Origin: Ischnura elegans
Taxonomy: Eukaryota > Arthropoda > Insecta > Odonata > Coenagrionidae
Reading direction: 5' to 3'
Assembly: GCF_921293095.1 (NCBI RefSeq)
Contig: NC_060247.1
Span: forward strand, 114,595,111-114,659,110
DNA: 64,000 nucleotides
Every line of letters begins with the position of its first letter. The first letter of the stretch is position 1. Positions 1 through 13,380 of the stretch are shown one piece after another. The notes under the pieces were generated by a model. The model made no database searches. It had not been told where the DNA came from and saw only the letters and a list, made by a program, of their open reading frames with translations. The translations under genes were made by a program, and so were the position numbers.

Positions 1-2040
1 GGAGCCAACATTTTGCCTTAGCAACGCATTTAATGTTTACTTAATCGAAAATTCAGCGACAAAAACAAATTGCGGCAAAACTAGACTTACAACTCGACCA
101 ACTCGGTTGTTCGAATAAACATTATTTCATATAAGCTCAATTTTCTTTATTCTTTAGCTGACAGTAAGGAATATAGCATTTTATAACGATTTCATATCCG
201 ACATATCGATATATCTCTCTGAAATTAATGGTTTATTAGATGCATAGTTAAAGCTATGATTAACTGATCAACGGTATAATAATATCTGAGAAATAATTAT
301 ATAAAAATATTAAGCGGTGGCGTTTTCTATGAAAGCCCTATCGATCATTCTCCCATAGACGAGCGAAATATTCGCGGCTTCCAGATGCTGCCTTCGAGAA
401 CAGAGGCGAGGGGACGTACGACAGCCTTCTTTTTGGAATAATTAAGTTGAGCTGGAAATTCACTGAAGTTTATACGTCCGAAGACAGGAAATATAAATGC
501 CAATTTATTGAAAATGAACTATTCCAGTTGATTATTGCCCATGACAATATAAAAACCGGCTTTGGAGATATTTTTCCTCCTAACTTTAACTCGCATTTGG
601 ATTTTTTATCCTGGGAAAAATACATCCTTATAATTGATATAGTAATAGTCATGGAATATGGCACCATGAGGCTGAAAAGACTACATAACCCCCTTCACAA
701 CTGCTAAACTTAGTTTATGAAAATGCATACCAGTGATAAATACCTTTATTGCTGCTTGGGCTGCGTACAAATTATTAAGATTGATTTCAGAGATCACTTG
801 ATAATTTAGGAATATCAATATTTTTTCATTTACATTATGTGTATTAAGAAAAAATTGATATTTCCTAACTAATTGAGACCATTTTCAGTATCTTAACATC
901 TGCTTTTGGTTGATTCTTCTCGAATTTGTAACAATGAGTCATCCCATGTTATGTTTTTACACAAGAGGATCGAAGCAAAGTTGCCAGGGAAACGCAATGT
1001 AAAACGATTTGGCATTCGTTATAGAGTAAATCAGATGAAGAACGTAAACCGACTCCTTGGGATGTGTCTTCCAAATATTTTCCACTAAATTAAAGATATA
1101 TGAAGTACAGACATACACTTTCTTATTAATACGTGAAGAAAAACAATGTAATTGGAAGTCTTATTAGCAAATGGCTCGATTCTAAGACATGGGGAGAATT
1201 TTTTTATGCAAACTTATTTCGATGGTATGTATCTTATAAGGCTGAAAATATATTTCTACATAAACGAAGTACCGTTCAAGCCACCACCAGGGTGTGTGGC
1301 GCGGGGTGATATCACACCAGGCAAGCAGAAACCTTAATCAGGAACGCGTTCGCTTTCCGGACAAAGACCAAGCACATAGGACAAAGACACGCGGTCAGAC
1401 CAGACACAAGTAAAGTGATGAGGACATATATACATTCTGCCATACAAATAAAACTATTAGTTAGTAATGGACAACGAAAAGTTTGCGTAGTACCTGTTTC
1501 ATGCGTGAGTGATAACATGCCAATAAATGCATGCAGATAGCTAGTATTGACAAATTTGGTAAGTTATTAACTATACATGCAAAGCCTATTTTATCTATTA
1601 CAAGTCCAGAATGCTATTTAATAACTAGTAGTAGAGTAGCTATTTGATAACTCAACTATCGCAGATATTATGGTCCCTTATTGTACGGAAAAACGTCTTA
1701 AATCTATTGGTTCTGCTGTGTATTTCCATAATCTTATCCATGTGATCGTTAATACTATAATAATAACCATAATAATGGCATAATAAAAGGCTCCCCAATT
1801 ACATTTCCGCCAATCGATAATATTTATTCAAATCCACGACCTGTTTTGGAAAATTGATATCTAGCAACGTTTTTCACATGCTCATGAGAAATTTTTTTTT
1901 GTGCTCAAGGAGTCCAAACATAAATTGATTCATTTCAATTAATTATTATGAATACTTACCACCGTAAAATGAAAGAGCCCAAAGTCGTCTCACTACTCAT
2001 CATATTTTACCTTCCACCATCTTCCGATTTATATTATCAA
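1..2040. other. AT-rich intergenic DNA, no gene recognised
   Basis: Both strands carry only short open frames (under 90 codons) with no recognisable protein motif and no convincing splice-linked exon chain. No inverted or direct repeat with a clear target-site duplication was found. Treated as ordinary intergenic sequence. Confidence 0.5.
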
Positions 2041-2600
2041 GGATGAACTCCCTCCTAGCAGCACACGCAGGATGAATTTTGCTTTACTCGAGGCGTGGGA
2101 GGGGGAGAAGCGAGCGGGGAGGGGACGGGATTGGCCTGCCTCACTTGTATCCGCGACGTTGCGTGGGCGTTGGAATATTTTCTTCGCGGACGCGGACTCA
2201 AATAAGGCATTTTGTGGCTAAACGGTGGCAGATACTTCAAAATGCACGAAATTTTCGGCCTGAAGGCCAGTAACTTGGCAAAATCTATAGGGAATGACCA
2301 TAAAGTATTATATTTTTCGAAATTGGACCCTCCCCCCCTAAATCTCATTTGAGCGAGGGTCAGGGGTTCACCTAGAGGTCTCAAAATTTTCAGGCCGTAT
2401 TTTTGATCGGTCCCACAACTTTTTTTCAATGGGCCAGATGGATTTGAAAAAAATCGATTTTTACGATCCGTCCTAATGTACAGGCTATTGAGGAAGAATT
2501 TACCTAATAAATCGGCTCTTAGAAACTTCAGGCTCATCGGAAAAAGAATATGAAAATATGGAAAATGAAGTGGAAGCATTGAGCAATTTGCGTAACATTG
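2041..2600. other. GC-richer island with a long but unsupported antisense frame
   Basis: From about 2085 to 2210 the sequence becomes G- and CpG-rich, unlike its surroundings, and grades into AT-rich DNA. A 174-codon frame is open on the minus strand (2055-2579) but its translation is low-complexity and basic, with no family motif. It could be a CpG-containing regulatory island or part of an uncharacterised repeat; the sequence alone does not decide. Confidence 0.3.
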
Positions 2601-3559
2601 GTACTTATAGAGAATGATTTGATGCCAATAAAACTGGACGTGATAAACTGGATATAGTCACTTGGACGTTATTTTTAAGTGGCTACACGGAAATGGAAGG
2701 TGGGTGATAAGGAAGGACAAAGGCCAATGGATAGATATCGCAATCCCCGATCAAGTGCCGCCTCGCTTGTGGAGACAAGAAAACAATCGTGGATCCCTGA
2801 TTAAGTTTCGATTACCAAAGGAGGGAATAGATTCCTTTTTAATGTTTTTTTTAATAAACTGGTCTTCAGAATGCGCTTTCAAAGTAAAATGCATAGACTT
2901 GATGATTATTGAATACTTCTGTGCAATATATGCTTCTGACACGGGGATAACATTCATTACCAAAATTGGGAATTCAGCTGTGAAAAAATATTCCGAAATT
3001 TGACGTGCAAGTATTTTTTTAAAGGAGAATAAACAGTCGTATCTTTAGATTTTTTTCGCGTTAGAGACCTTGTATCTAGTCAACATTTCTATACATGTGT
3101 GGGAAAATAGTATTTAGCTTATTTTTTGGTTTCATTCCGCTGAGCTTAGCTCGGAGAGCGTGAGCCCTACTCCGACGGCTATCAAAAGCGCCACTCTTAT
3201 CTCCGTCTTGTAAACAAGCTACAAATTACGTCGAAAATAGCGTCATCAACCATCGAATTAATCACTCAAGTAACTTCCGAATTTATCATCGATAACGTGA
3301 TATTTTTAACTTATCTAACTAATTATCTGTCTATTTACGTGGTAATGATAAAACAAGGTACTTTCGCGAACACCTTCATCATTCAAGAACGTTCGTTTCC
3401 CACACTCGTTTACTGCAAGCGATCTCTGAAGTAGCCACACGAACACGTTAAAAGCTACCATAGTGATGTTACATATCTCGGTACACTGTCACCAAGGATG
3501 TAACCCGGCACTTTAAGGTTCGTTATTCACTAGCATAGTCTCAAAAGTGAATAATTAAA

Positions 3560-3780
3560 AACATGATAGAACAGATTTTTTTAAAGGCTCGCTTTTTTCA
3601 AAATCATTATAAAATGCAGTAAAAGGTAAAAAGAGCTTTTTATCGCTCGGAAAATAAATTGTGGCTGCTCATTAGGTTTACCAAAAATGAGGGTAGAAGA
3701 GCCTGGTAGTAAGTAAGGATTGGCTCCCACACTTTATTCTCCGAGTAACGAAAAACTTATTTTTTTACTTTTTAGTGAAA
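3560..3780 (+). repeat. Dispersed repeat, copy 1 (matches 60905-61150)
   Basis: This stretch shares an ordered series of matching blocks with 60905-61150: a run resembling TATAAAATGC, then TGTGGCTGCT followed by ATTAGGTT, then AGTAAGGATTGGC, then a block near the end resembling AAAAGCTTA. Both copies are AT-rich and diverged. No coding potential and no clear ends were found, so the class is unknown. Confidence 0.55.
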
Positions 3781-3929
3781 CTATACTTTTTATAAGAAAA
3801 AACGTGTTTTTGTATTTTTTATTATACTTTTTTATTTTTAGTCATGAATCATGCAATCGATTTAACTAGAGATATTAAAGAAATTTCTGCCAAAAAAATT
3901 GTAACCAACGCCATCAATTGAGAGAATTC

Positions 3930-4205
3930 AAAACTATCATAGGCGGATTTATGGAGGAGGCGGGGACTCGTGCGCCCACCCCCCAGACGCTTAAAAAATA
4001 GAAAAGATTTTTAATATGGTAACCATTACGTTCGTTTTGTTCAGAACCTCAATAACTTAATTTCATAGTAATAACTTTCACATAAAAATAAAGAGAATCT
4101 TTCGTACAGTAATTGTTTTATGTTGCTTTTAATCTGAAATATGAGAAGATCGTTTGCATGTGAGCCCTCCCAGAAAAGAATTCTGCATCCGCCCATGAAA
4201 ACTAT
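3930..4205 (+). mobile_element. hAT-type MITE, CATAGGCGGAT family, with 8-bp TSD
   Basis: The element occupies 3938-4197. It starts CATAGGCGGATTTATGG and ends TGCATCCGCCCATG, which are imperfect terminal inverted repeats. It is flanked by an exact 8-bp duplication AAAACTAT (3930-3937 and 4198-4205), the size made by hAT transposases. A second copy of the family lies at 34897-35095. It has no transposase frame, so it is non-autonomous. Confidence 0.88.
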
Positions 4206-5500
4206 CCTTACATATTGAAATTAATTGAATAATAGTTACATCACAATAGAACAAAGTTTCAAATATCCGTTTAATGATTATTGTATTATCGTTAGAAGCA
4301 AGCAAGCGTGCCAATTTTCAAGCCAACCCAGTAATTGGAAGTAGGATAAAAAATCAATTACAAGATTCCGTAGATTAAAAAGACAAATAGAGGAAGCATA
4401 CTAAGAGAAACGTTTACTCGATACTCTACTTTACTCTCAGGCCTACCACTAGTTACTACTCTACCGTAGAGGCCTGGTATAAAGTGACTCAGGGCCCGTA
4501 AAGGAACGAATTTTTCACTGACGAGCATTTGTCACTGACTAAACCGGAAGCGATTCCGAAAACAAGAAGGTCGCCGCGGAATGAATTTCATATTGTGTAG
4601 ATTGTTTTCCACGATCTATTTTTTAATGTGAGGAGAATGTAATATTGCTGAATTTGCTCTCATGTATAGTTATAGCATATTTTAGTATCTATACAAAAAC
4701 CTCGTCCTTGAAATGATATTTTTTTTCTCGATAGTAAAATCGGCATCTGCTCGGAATTTTATAATATAAATCGATAAAATAGCTTTTTTAAACAGCGATG
4801 TACATACATTGGTCTCTAAAAAAATAAAAGGATTTCCTTAAAAGAATGGCCTTAACAGTGTGAAAAAGAGATTTTTCTTTTAATATCTTGTCATCTCTCG
4901 AACTATAGCCTACACTCACAAGCACCATTGTGCTCGAGTGGTGATTGTAAAGTATGATTATTTCAAGACCATGCTTATCTGGTTAATCATTGTCTTAAAT
5001 ACCGTAGTAATTGAGTCCGATAATAATCTCGCAACATATATTTTCCGCGAGCGTATTAAATTCGCACTTTTACCTTTGGATGGTGTGATAATAGCATTAT
5101 TTCCCAAGAATTAGACGCTAGATGAGCGCACCCTGTTGACTCATGGGGTGGGCTGACGATGACTTGGAAAATGGGAGATGTTAGTTATCGGAAGCAGTCG
5201 GTGGAAGAGGTCACGTCAATAGGAATTCAAGGAAAATCTACAGAAGGAGGACAAAATGCTCTTTCGGACGACAATGTTTATTTATGAGATAAACCTTTCG
5301 CGAGTCATTACAGCAGTATTTTCTAGTGTACACCGCGAGATGAGTCGGTCATTTCTCGACGTTTCGTGACCGTTGTTGGTCACTTGAGGATTTTCGTTCG
5401 AAGTTTTCGTGAGGGGTTAAAATCCGTGTGAGCAGAATTGATGACATAGTAGTGATAACAAAGAAATAGAAGTATTTGGAGAATACTCTTGTGAGTAGGT
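4206..5500. other. Intergenic, nothing recognised
   Basis: No exon chain, RNA gene or repeat with defined ends was seen. A small GC-richer patch near 4430-4500 has AGGCCT motifs on both sides of about 40 bp but no clear terminal structure. Confidence 0.4.
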
Positions 5501-5522
5501 AAATGAATAAAATCAGCCAGAA

Positions 5523-6365
5523 ATGCGCACAAAGAAAACTGATGTATTTACATGCAGCGGAACAGAATGCGTGAAGACTTACATTAAAATTGACAAACAA
5601 AAACTGGGAGAGATGAATGAATTCTGTCATTTAAAAAGCAGAATAACTAACGATGGAAGAACCAAGAAAGAAATTTCAAGTATTGTAGATCAAGTGAAGA
5701 GAAAATTCTACAAATTGAAATACCTACTAACTGCAAAAAATTTAAACATAGAAGTAAAGAAACTATTTATTAGAGCTTACATTCAGAGTATGCTTCTCTA
5801 CAGAAGTGAGGTATGTACGAAAGCAGCAGCAGAGAAATCAAGGGTGGAGTCTCTCAAAAAGTATTCCCGCAGGAGAATGTTGAGGATCAAATGGATCGAC
5901 CAAGTAAGTTATTAGGAAGTCTTAAGAAGAGTAGGCCAGAAGAGAAACCTCATGAAAACCTTGATAAGAAGGCGGAACAACCTTATAGGCCACATCTAGA
6001 GACATTTATTTATTTATTTCCATTACCCCATAAACAGTACATTTACGGCCTTTACAATTGGGAATTAACGATTAACAATGAATGACATTCACACACGCCC
6101 ACGCCCTGGTTAAGGGTAACTTACCCAGGCGGGACTCGAACCCGCGACCTTCGGTTTGGCAGGCGAGGACTTTACCCCGCCGCCGGCATGATGGCCTGAA
6201 GACGTCGAGGTCTAAGGGGATGGCAAGAAAGGAAAATGAAGACCTCAAATAACATATATGGAACAGGTAAAAGTATGTGAAAGAGAAGAAATACGTTGGT
6301 GTGACAAGATTATCTGACCGGAGAAACTTTGTCAAACAAATCTCAAGATTTTTTGCCGGTGATGG
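5523..6365 (+). pseudogene. Decayed LINE reverse transcriptase C-terminus and 3' tail
   Basis: The frame 5523-5915 reads as the C-terminal part of an APE-type LINE polyprotein. The block FCHLKSRITNDGRTKKEIS corresponds to the usual F-YLGS-IT-DGR--KEI, followed by LLTAKNL, a degenerate LLYRSE (normally LLYGSE), and RRRMLRIKWIDQV. A frameshift near 5910 moves the match to another frame (EVLRRVGQKRNLMKTLIRRR, then NNLIGH), which ends in a stop. After an inserted SINE the tail resumes around 6255-6345 (KYVKEKKYVGV, then RLSDRR). No endonuclease or catalytic palm remains, so this is a dead 5'-truncated copy. The same tail appears at 61830-61960. Confidence 0.8.
6003..6195 (-). mobile_element. tRNA-derived SINE (family A), minus orientation
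   Basis: Read on the minus strand, it has a tRNA-like head with the B-box GGTTCGAGTCC (complement at 6132-6142) preceded by GGGTAAAGTCCTCGCCTGCC. An unrelated body and a 3' tail of AATA repeats follow (complement at 6003-6015). The second copy on the plus strand at 41632-41820 matches over the head and body. It sits between two parts of a LINE 3' region, so it inserted into an older element. Confidence 0.85.
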
Positions 6366-6384
6366 TGACGATAGCAGAATATGG

Positions 6385-6460
6385 GGATCAGATGAAGTGG
6401 GGGATAGACTGCCCGCCCAGTGGGTCCGGGTTCGAATCCCACCATAGATATTCATGAGAT
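6385..6460 (+). repeat. tRNA-like SINE fragment with B-box
   Basis: The stretch contains GGTTCGAATCC (6429-6439), a perfect RNA polymerase III B-box, in a tRNA-like context directly after the LINE tail. The head differs from SINE family A and there is no foldable complete tRNA, so a SINE fragment is more likely than a tRNA gene. Confidence 0.5.
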
Positions 6461-6479
6461 TGCCCGATCCCTACTTGAG

Positions 6480-9400
6480 TGCTTCGTACGAAGGGCTTCG
6501 AGTACAGTCAAGGAGGTTGTGAATATCTGGAGGCGCTGTTTCCGAGTTTTTAGCGTGGTCAAATTTCCGCCATCGGAAATTGAATGACACTTTTTTCATT
6601 GAATTGATTTCTTTTATTTTAGATGGAAATAAATTTTGGGTAAACATTTGCGTGTTTTTCGTAAAATACGACCCGTGCAACTTAGTCCCTGGACGTTACA
6701 AAGCAATGAAAAATTGCCTGATTATTTAGCGCAACTAAAGGAGGTTAACAGAAAATCATTGATTATTTATTTTAATAGTATTCAAATTCAGGGAATATCA
6801 CCGCTTTAAAACTGAATGGCTTAGTTTACTACGCATCAAATTTCGTTTTAATTGGAAGGGAGCACCAGTGGCTGATGAACTGATGAATAGCTTCACTTGC
6901 CACAACAGGAAAAATCCCCTTTCTCATCTGGTACTATTCGATCTTCAGCCGCAGAATGGGCCGATTTCTTTAAGTAACGCATGTTTCACTTTCTTTAAGT
7001 AAGCATTTTCTTTCAAGCACTTTCTTTAAGTCAGCATGCTTTAATTACGAGAAATATTTCCATGAGCTATAAATAAAATCTTTTAGGAATTTTCCTAGTA
7101 TACTTTAAATTCATCAAATACATTTATGTATATGTCATATTATGGAACAAAAGAGGATTGGTTGAAAGCATTTATTTCTTAATGAAAATTATCTAAGTTG
7201 AAATGTCTATAACTTTTAATCAGAGCAAACTTTAATACATTTGCGAAAAAATAATATTTAATTTATTTATTATTGCGTAATTAGTTAAAAGTTGAGAAAC
7301 ACAAATTTGTCAAACATTTTGGTACTTTTCTTCACGCTATTAATCATGATTCAGTTTAAATGTGAGTCAGGGGAAGATTAAATTAATAATTAATGTTAAT
7401 AAAGAATATTCGACACAAGGGTTAATAAAAACTTGAATAAATATTTTGAATGATGATAGTGATAAAAAGTGTTCCCGCATCCTCCGGTACACGTCATCGT
7501 TCTAGCCTTCTCTTCGTTTAATCCGATAGTCGATAGTCAATTTGCATATTCACTCCAGAATCCATCCTTCAATTCACCATTTTTAAATGAAAAGGGAGAT
7601 ATCAAGGGATTAGATGAATGCAGCTAACTCTGGAATAAATCTTCTAATGTCGCCTCTCTTTATATTCCGCATATTGTGAAGCTACTGTCTCCAGATAACC
7701 TCGTTCCTTGATACCTATACCAACAGGCATTTTTTAAGGTGGCTACAACCGCTTTTTTGGTCAGTGCAACATGCAATTTCCGGGAATAAAAATGGAAGAG
7801 TTAGGAAAATTATGATACTCAGAAAAAAACGGAAATTCAATTTTAATCGCCCTGCAATTAAAATCGAAACACCAACAACGTACGAGATATAAGTATTAAT
7901 GGCAAATTTTCCGATAGTATAAGTGTATCTTATCACAATCTGAGAATAAGTAAGCTTGATTTAGTTGGAATTAAACATAAATTAAACGTTTGGAGCAACT
8001 TCATTTATAGCAGTCATTAAAACCAATACAATTTCATTCAATTATCTTCTCTAGGTCAAATCATTGAAGGCTCAACACAACGTCAAAACGTAATCGGGCA
8101 CTTTACGAAAGTTCAAGCAATTAAAAAAGCACTCGAATTTCCCAAATATTTGGCCATTTTCGTAATCCTCGGTCTAGCTCCTGTCTGCTCTCAGCTTAAT
8201 CACCTGTGCGGTGGAAAGTATGTAATCGTCATTCCATTGTTTTTTAGTGGAATGGGCGGGGCGAGTCAATATCCAATTGTTTTAAAAAACCAGTGACCGC
8301 ATTCTGGGTGTGATAATCTTGCTCCATCTGCAGTTTCGTCGCATTTTTCAAAAGGACAAAATCTTATTCTCCTTATCTCACCCCACAAGATAATCCATTG
8401 CGCAATACACGTAATAGCAAGCGCTCGGAAAGAAAACATGTTTTTGCCGATTTTATGAGGTAAATAATACTCTAGTTTATGAGGCACTTGATAATGAAGC
8501 CCTACGGGTATCATTAAATGGATTTGCAATAATTAATGGGGGTCACATTTTTTGGTGAATATTTTATTCATTATTCTGCCGGACTCAAACTCTTAAAAAC
8601 AATGCAAAAAGCTAGATTTATCTTTATTAACTCCCAAAGTTTATTCTTCTATGGCATTCGTAAAAAAAATATGCTCTTATTTTTTACTGTTTAACCGAAA
8701 ATTTTCTTTAAATCGATTACTTTTGTAACGATTCCAAAGATTTCAATATATCTTTTAAGATGGACCTGAGAAAGCGTATGCCTATTTTTTAGATGTATCG
8801 TCAACTTTATTCTGAAAAAAAAACAAACTCTCCGATGAAAGAGGATCATTTCGGCTGCCATCCTTAATCTTTACGTCTTCGATGAGAAAACCTCTGACCT
8901 TGAACTCACATGTATGTTGAATTCAAATGATCCTAATACTCCCTGGTATAATTTCTTTAGCTACAAACACGATTCAAAAAACGTGTTGACAAACTTTTAT
9001 GGCGTTTCCTGCACATCATTTATTTCATTCGAATTTAGTCATTATGACAAGAAAAGTCCGCGCTCAACGAAATGAATTTTTAAAAATTTTTTACAATCTC
9101 CACTTTATGTTACTCACTTTGAATTTGGCAAATTGAAGCCCACTAATGTTCAGAAGTGATGACTCGATCGATGCTTAATCTATTCCGTAAAAAAATTATT
9201 TTATGCAGCACAAGGGCCACATGTAATGCATGCACGAAAATACGGTTGCAGCGCACCCAGGATATTACTAAATTTTATTCCCGGTATATTTCAAACAACT
9301 GGTATGAATGAAAATGGAATTAATCATTTGAGAAATCAACTATTTTCTCCTTAAAATATTAAAAAACAGGAAAAATGCAAGCAGTACAAACGGGCTGCCA

Positions 9401-10000
9401 GTATTATTCACTGTTCTTAACGTGCATTTATTACTTACATATTGATTTATGATCGAAATAAATTTTCAATTTGGATAATACCCGATATATCGGGTACCTA
9501 AGGATTTTCAAACACCTCTTCATATAAAATCTTCACTTAGGAACCAAATGGTCACAGATTCGTGGGCCAGTGCCCAAAATTCATGGCTCAGGGTGGAAAA
9601 TTTGGTTTTAGAAAGCTTGTTATGGTACTCTATGCCAAATATATTGAGCCGAAAATTATAATGAAATCCACTTGCTGAAATTTTTCAGTTTTATTTCCCC
9701 CGAAGATTTTATTAGTATTTTTAGGGATGCATTCTTGCATTAACCGAAGATAAATTCTAAAGCCCCTCACATTTCGTCTCAAGTATACCCGTCACCCATC
9801 AGTGCGTCACATCACAGTCTAAACTCGTGGAAAGACATTCAGTTCCGTAATGAACGTGTTGATTTCATGAAGTCGCCCGTCGAAACATTGGATGAAGAAA
9901 TTTCGAACGTGACCCGGTGTAAAACCAGAAAGATCTCCACCCACAGCGCCAATCTTTTCTCGATACAAATATTTGCCTTAGCAACACATTCAAGCCTATT
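6480..10000. other. AT-rich intergenic DNA, no gene recognised
   Basis: Only short open frames occur (under 90 codons) and none has a family motif, good codon structure or splice partners. No inverted repeat with a defined duplication was found. Simple A/T runs are frequent. Confidence 0.45.
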
Positions 10001-11450
10001 ATGATCAAATATCCATCCATACACGTGGAGACAAAGAATAACCACAACAAAGTCCGTCCGTACAAAAAATTCAAATCGGCGTCGCTATGTTTCAATATTT
10101 CTCGATAGCTAGCGCTCGCGCGGAGAGGAAAAGATGAGTTGATTGTGAACCGATAACGATTTTTATCTGGCGCAAGTATTTTATCGCCCGAGAATTTCAC
10201 GTCACGTGATATACAAAGACGTGAAAAGTAGGTCCAAAGGTGATGCAGTTCGCGTCAAACGAGAATGAAATATGGATAAGGTCTCGTTCTGCTCCATTCC
10301 CTCTACAAATGACACAAATACTGATAAGATTGGCCCGCTATCTCGCCAGCATCTATCTCTTTGCGCAATGAATGATAATTCTCTCCAGATGGGTGTGAGA
10401 GGAGGGAGGGGTACAGGTAAGAGGCTTGGCCCCCTCAACCACCCTGACAACTGCCGAAGGATAACGAAAAACACACCCTTCGGGCGCTACGTGGTGTGGT
10501 GTTCTTCGATCATGTCACACGTAAACAGAGAGATACGCCTCTTTATATTCGCGAATTCAAGCGAAGTGGCGGATAAAAAACAAAGCTTTGGAAAGTGTCA
10601 CATGAACACAGCTGTTTGTGCACCGGTGGTGTGCGTGATTTTTTTTAACGGCCTCCGTTAAGATTGTGATTGATACTACCAATATTTTATGAGACGGCTT
10701 CCATAAAATATGCGCTAGTAAATCAATTTTGACTGAAACTTATATTTATAGACCAAAGTTACGCGCGTTTCCAAGATGGCCGTGAATACGTTAAAGATGG
10801 CGAGCGCTCCAGACGCTTTAGCACATCAAAAACCAATGAAAAAGTGGAAAAAGTGAAAGAAATGGTGATGAGTATCTAATCCAATGAATATCTAATGGAG
10901 AATATTTTTGAGATGACAACATTAATGTAGACAAATGAACCAATATATTTAATAAATAAATATCTAAAATCCCTTTTTTTGTGTGAACACGCCTCGTGAG
11001 TCTAATAATAATGCGGTACCCGTACACTTTTGGGTATCTTCCGGTGACATGTTCACACCCTCCCGAGCTAGACTTTCATGTAATGTCACATTAAATAATA
11101 GAATTGAAGCTAACGTCCTTCGCTTACATGATCGAAAATTTATCCTCATGACGTTACTTGCTGAATTTACATGTCTGGATCTCATATCCGTCGGATAGAT
11201 ACTCCTGTGGAAGAACGCAATAACGTTTATTTACAACGCAATTAATGAATTACTTGATCGGAGTTGAACAAGGAGGAGAATTCGTGGCTTCAGTCCTTAG
11301 ATACTGGTCAATATTTATAACATATTTTGAAGGCTCAAATGTTTCAGCTATCGAGGCAATCACAAACTTTTAACACTTTGAAGTCCGTGGTATTTTCATG
11401 TGCGGGTTGCGAGAAACCCAGTGATTTTGCTGTTTTTTATAAAATCATTT
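10000..11450. other. CpG-richer intergenic stretch with AAGATGGC motifs
   Basis: CpG content rises between about 10050 and 10800. Two AAGATGGC motifs (near 10773 and 10794), the core of YY1-type promoter sites, lie 20 bp apart. Overlapping frames of 90-129 codons on both strands (10202-10661) encode nothing recognisable. A promoter or first exon of an unseen gene is possible, but no coding exon supports it. Confidence 0.25.
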
Positions 11451-11461
11451 CCTAATCCCAA

Positions 11462-11600
11462 AACGTACTATGGGGGAAAAAAGTATCCCAACAGAGTTTG
11501 TGCCGCCACCATCGCTTCGCAGGAGAATGGATTCCCTTTCTAACGGTATATAATCCTTGGAATGAGACGAGGGAAATTCAAATACGGTCTTTTTTCAGCC
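11462..11600 (+). repeat. Dispersed repeat, copy 1 (matches 20465-20620 inverted)
   Basis: The blocks TACTATGGGGGAAAAAAGTA, then TTTGTGCCGCCAC, then GAGGGAAATTCAAA also occur in the same order on the minus strand at 20465-20620. The shared length is about 140 bp. It carries no open frame of note, and no terminal structure was identified. Confidence 0.65.
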
Positions 11601-11989
11601 ACCGAGGTCGTGGCGGTGAATTTGCCTGCCTCAGACCGAGGTTCGAACGTATTTCGTACTCCTCTCTAGAGTGTTGGCGCATTCGATATCCTTAGGAATT
11701 GTGCCATCCTTTCACCCGCTATATCCCTCTAACCCTCCTTTCCGTTCCTTCTTCGCACCTACACTGGCACTCGTAATAAAATTCAATAGTCAACAAAAAC
11801 TTTTTTTTCGGTACTAGAGATTTTGCTGGGTCATCCTACATGTGCTCTTCGTCCTGATTCCAAATCTGGGCTCAGATGTTTTCTATCACGTCTAGTTTCT
11901 TTAGTACAACCGAATTAAATAAGGGTTCAAGGATATTTAAGCATATAAATCGTGATTTTTAAAAAATGTGAAAAATGGCACTTTCATAG

Positions 11990-13380
11990 GATTTTCTCGA
12001 ATGTTTAGCATCTGGTAAGTCCGTATTAAGTGTTCATCAGTAATATGCTAAGATGTTGCTGAAATTTCCTAGGTACTATTTTTCCAAATGTAAAACATCT
12101 TGGTTGAAACGCCCACTGAAAAAGGCAAGGTGTGAGTCGAGAAATTATATTTTTTAAATCATATTGCAGCTCATTTTTTGGTACAATTAATTATATTAGC
12201 CACCAGATCATGATAATTTTCAGCCATGATATTTCCTAAAGAATGCCCAGATACATTTCTGAATGCGTTCCAAGCGCTTTTTCCGTTGACCTTAATTGCT
12301 GTCGAAATTCCTAATCCTTCAGCGCTTCCCTAATCTGTGGCTCAATACATATTCCTTCTTTGATCTTTGCCTCACTTAATTGAAGGAATTTTTGTTCCAA
12401 ATAAGAGAAATCAGCACTATTTTTTTCCATTGCTTTCACAAAATTGAAAAAGTCCTTATTTCATATGCAGAGGTGGAAAAAGAATATTTTTTGGATCGAC
12501 CAAAGGCTGACAATGGACATTTTTGGATCCAGGAACGAGTTTTTTATGTTTATGACAATTTTTCTTTCAAGTAATAATTCTTTTCTATATTTTTGGTGGT
12601 GATTTTTTTCTAAAAGTTACTGCATATTCTCGTAACATTCTTTCATTTCATTTTTATGAGTTAGCAGTATCAATGGGAGCTCATTGCCATTATGTAAGAG
12701 ATTAGTCTTTTATATAACCTAGGAAGAGTAAATGAACAAACATAATCATCTGTGTTGAATTCAAAACGAACGAGTAAGATTTCCATTAAGAGTATCCATA
12801 ACGGAGAGAACGTCATTGCAAAAATCAAATGGTTTTCTAGAGAAAAAATCAATTCTAATTTGTCATGGCGAGATCGAAACATTAAAAGTTTCGTATGTGG
12901 ATCCAGCAATTTCCAACCAATCATAGGACCAATCGTGGTCCTAATATTTCACCATACTTTTTTGATAAAATTTAAACCGTGCACTTGATCATTTAAATTC
13001 TCTTGCACTATAAAATGAGGTCCATCAGATGTACTCGCTCCAAAATTTGGGTCCTCCGAGTTTCCGAATCCTTCCTTATCACGTTCTTGATTATTTTCTG
13101 AATCTTCGCTAAGACTAACATACTCCATTGGTTCCGGCTCTTGTACATTTTCGAGTGAGGGAACATTAGTACCGCTGATTCAAAGTTGTCTGGATATTTT
13201 ACTGTGAGTTTTGACTTCAGTGTGATTCGTTTCATTTTTTCAACAAAAATAACAGTCTGAAGAAGGATCCGCCAAATCATGGGAATGGTAAATTCCTTAT
13301 GATGTTTTCCCTTAGTCCAACAAGTGAAAACCCTACACTGGTGCCTCACAACCCATGGGGAGCCCATCCTTTATCTTGGC
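11990..13380 (-). pseudogene. Degenerate copy of an unnamed multicopy arthropod protein gene
   Basis: Scattered minus-strand frames line up with a protein family that I recall as highly multicopy in arthropods and other invertebrates but that has no assigned function. The part at 13008-13367 has a TIPMIWR block, then a KLTVKYPDN block and MFPHSKM. The part at 12670-12924 continues with KLLDPHTKLLMFRSRHDKLE and FNTDDYV. A further block near 12060-12170 resembles the C-terminal HLAFF region. Stops and frameshifts separate the blocks, so no product is made. The family assignment is from memory and was not searched. Confidence 0.55.

Noticed and set aside
2055..2579. 174-codon open frame on the minus strand
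   Set aside because: No family motif, low-complexity basic translation, overlapping frames on the other strand, and no splice context. Length alone is not enough in GC-richer DNA.
10202..10661. Overlapping frames on both strands in a CpG-rich stretch
   Set aside because: Neither translation resembles a known family, and no splice sites join it to other exons.
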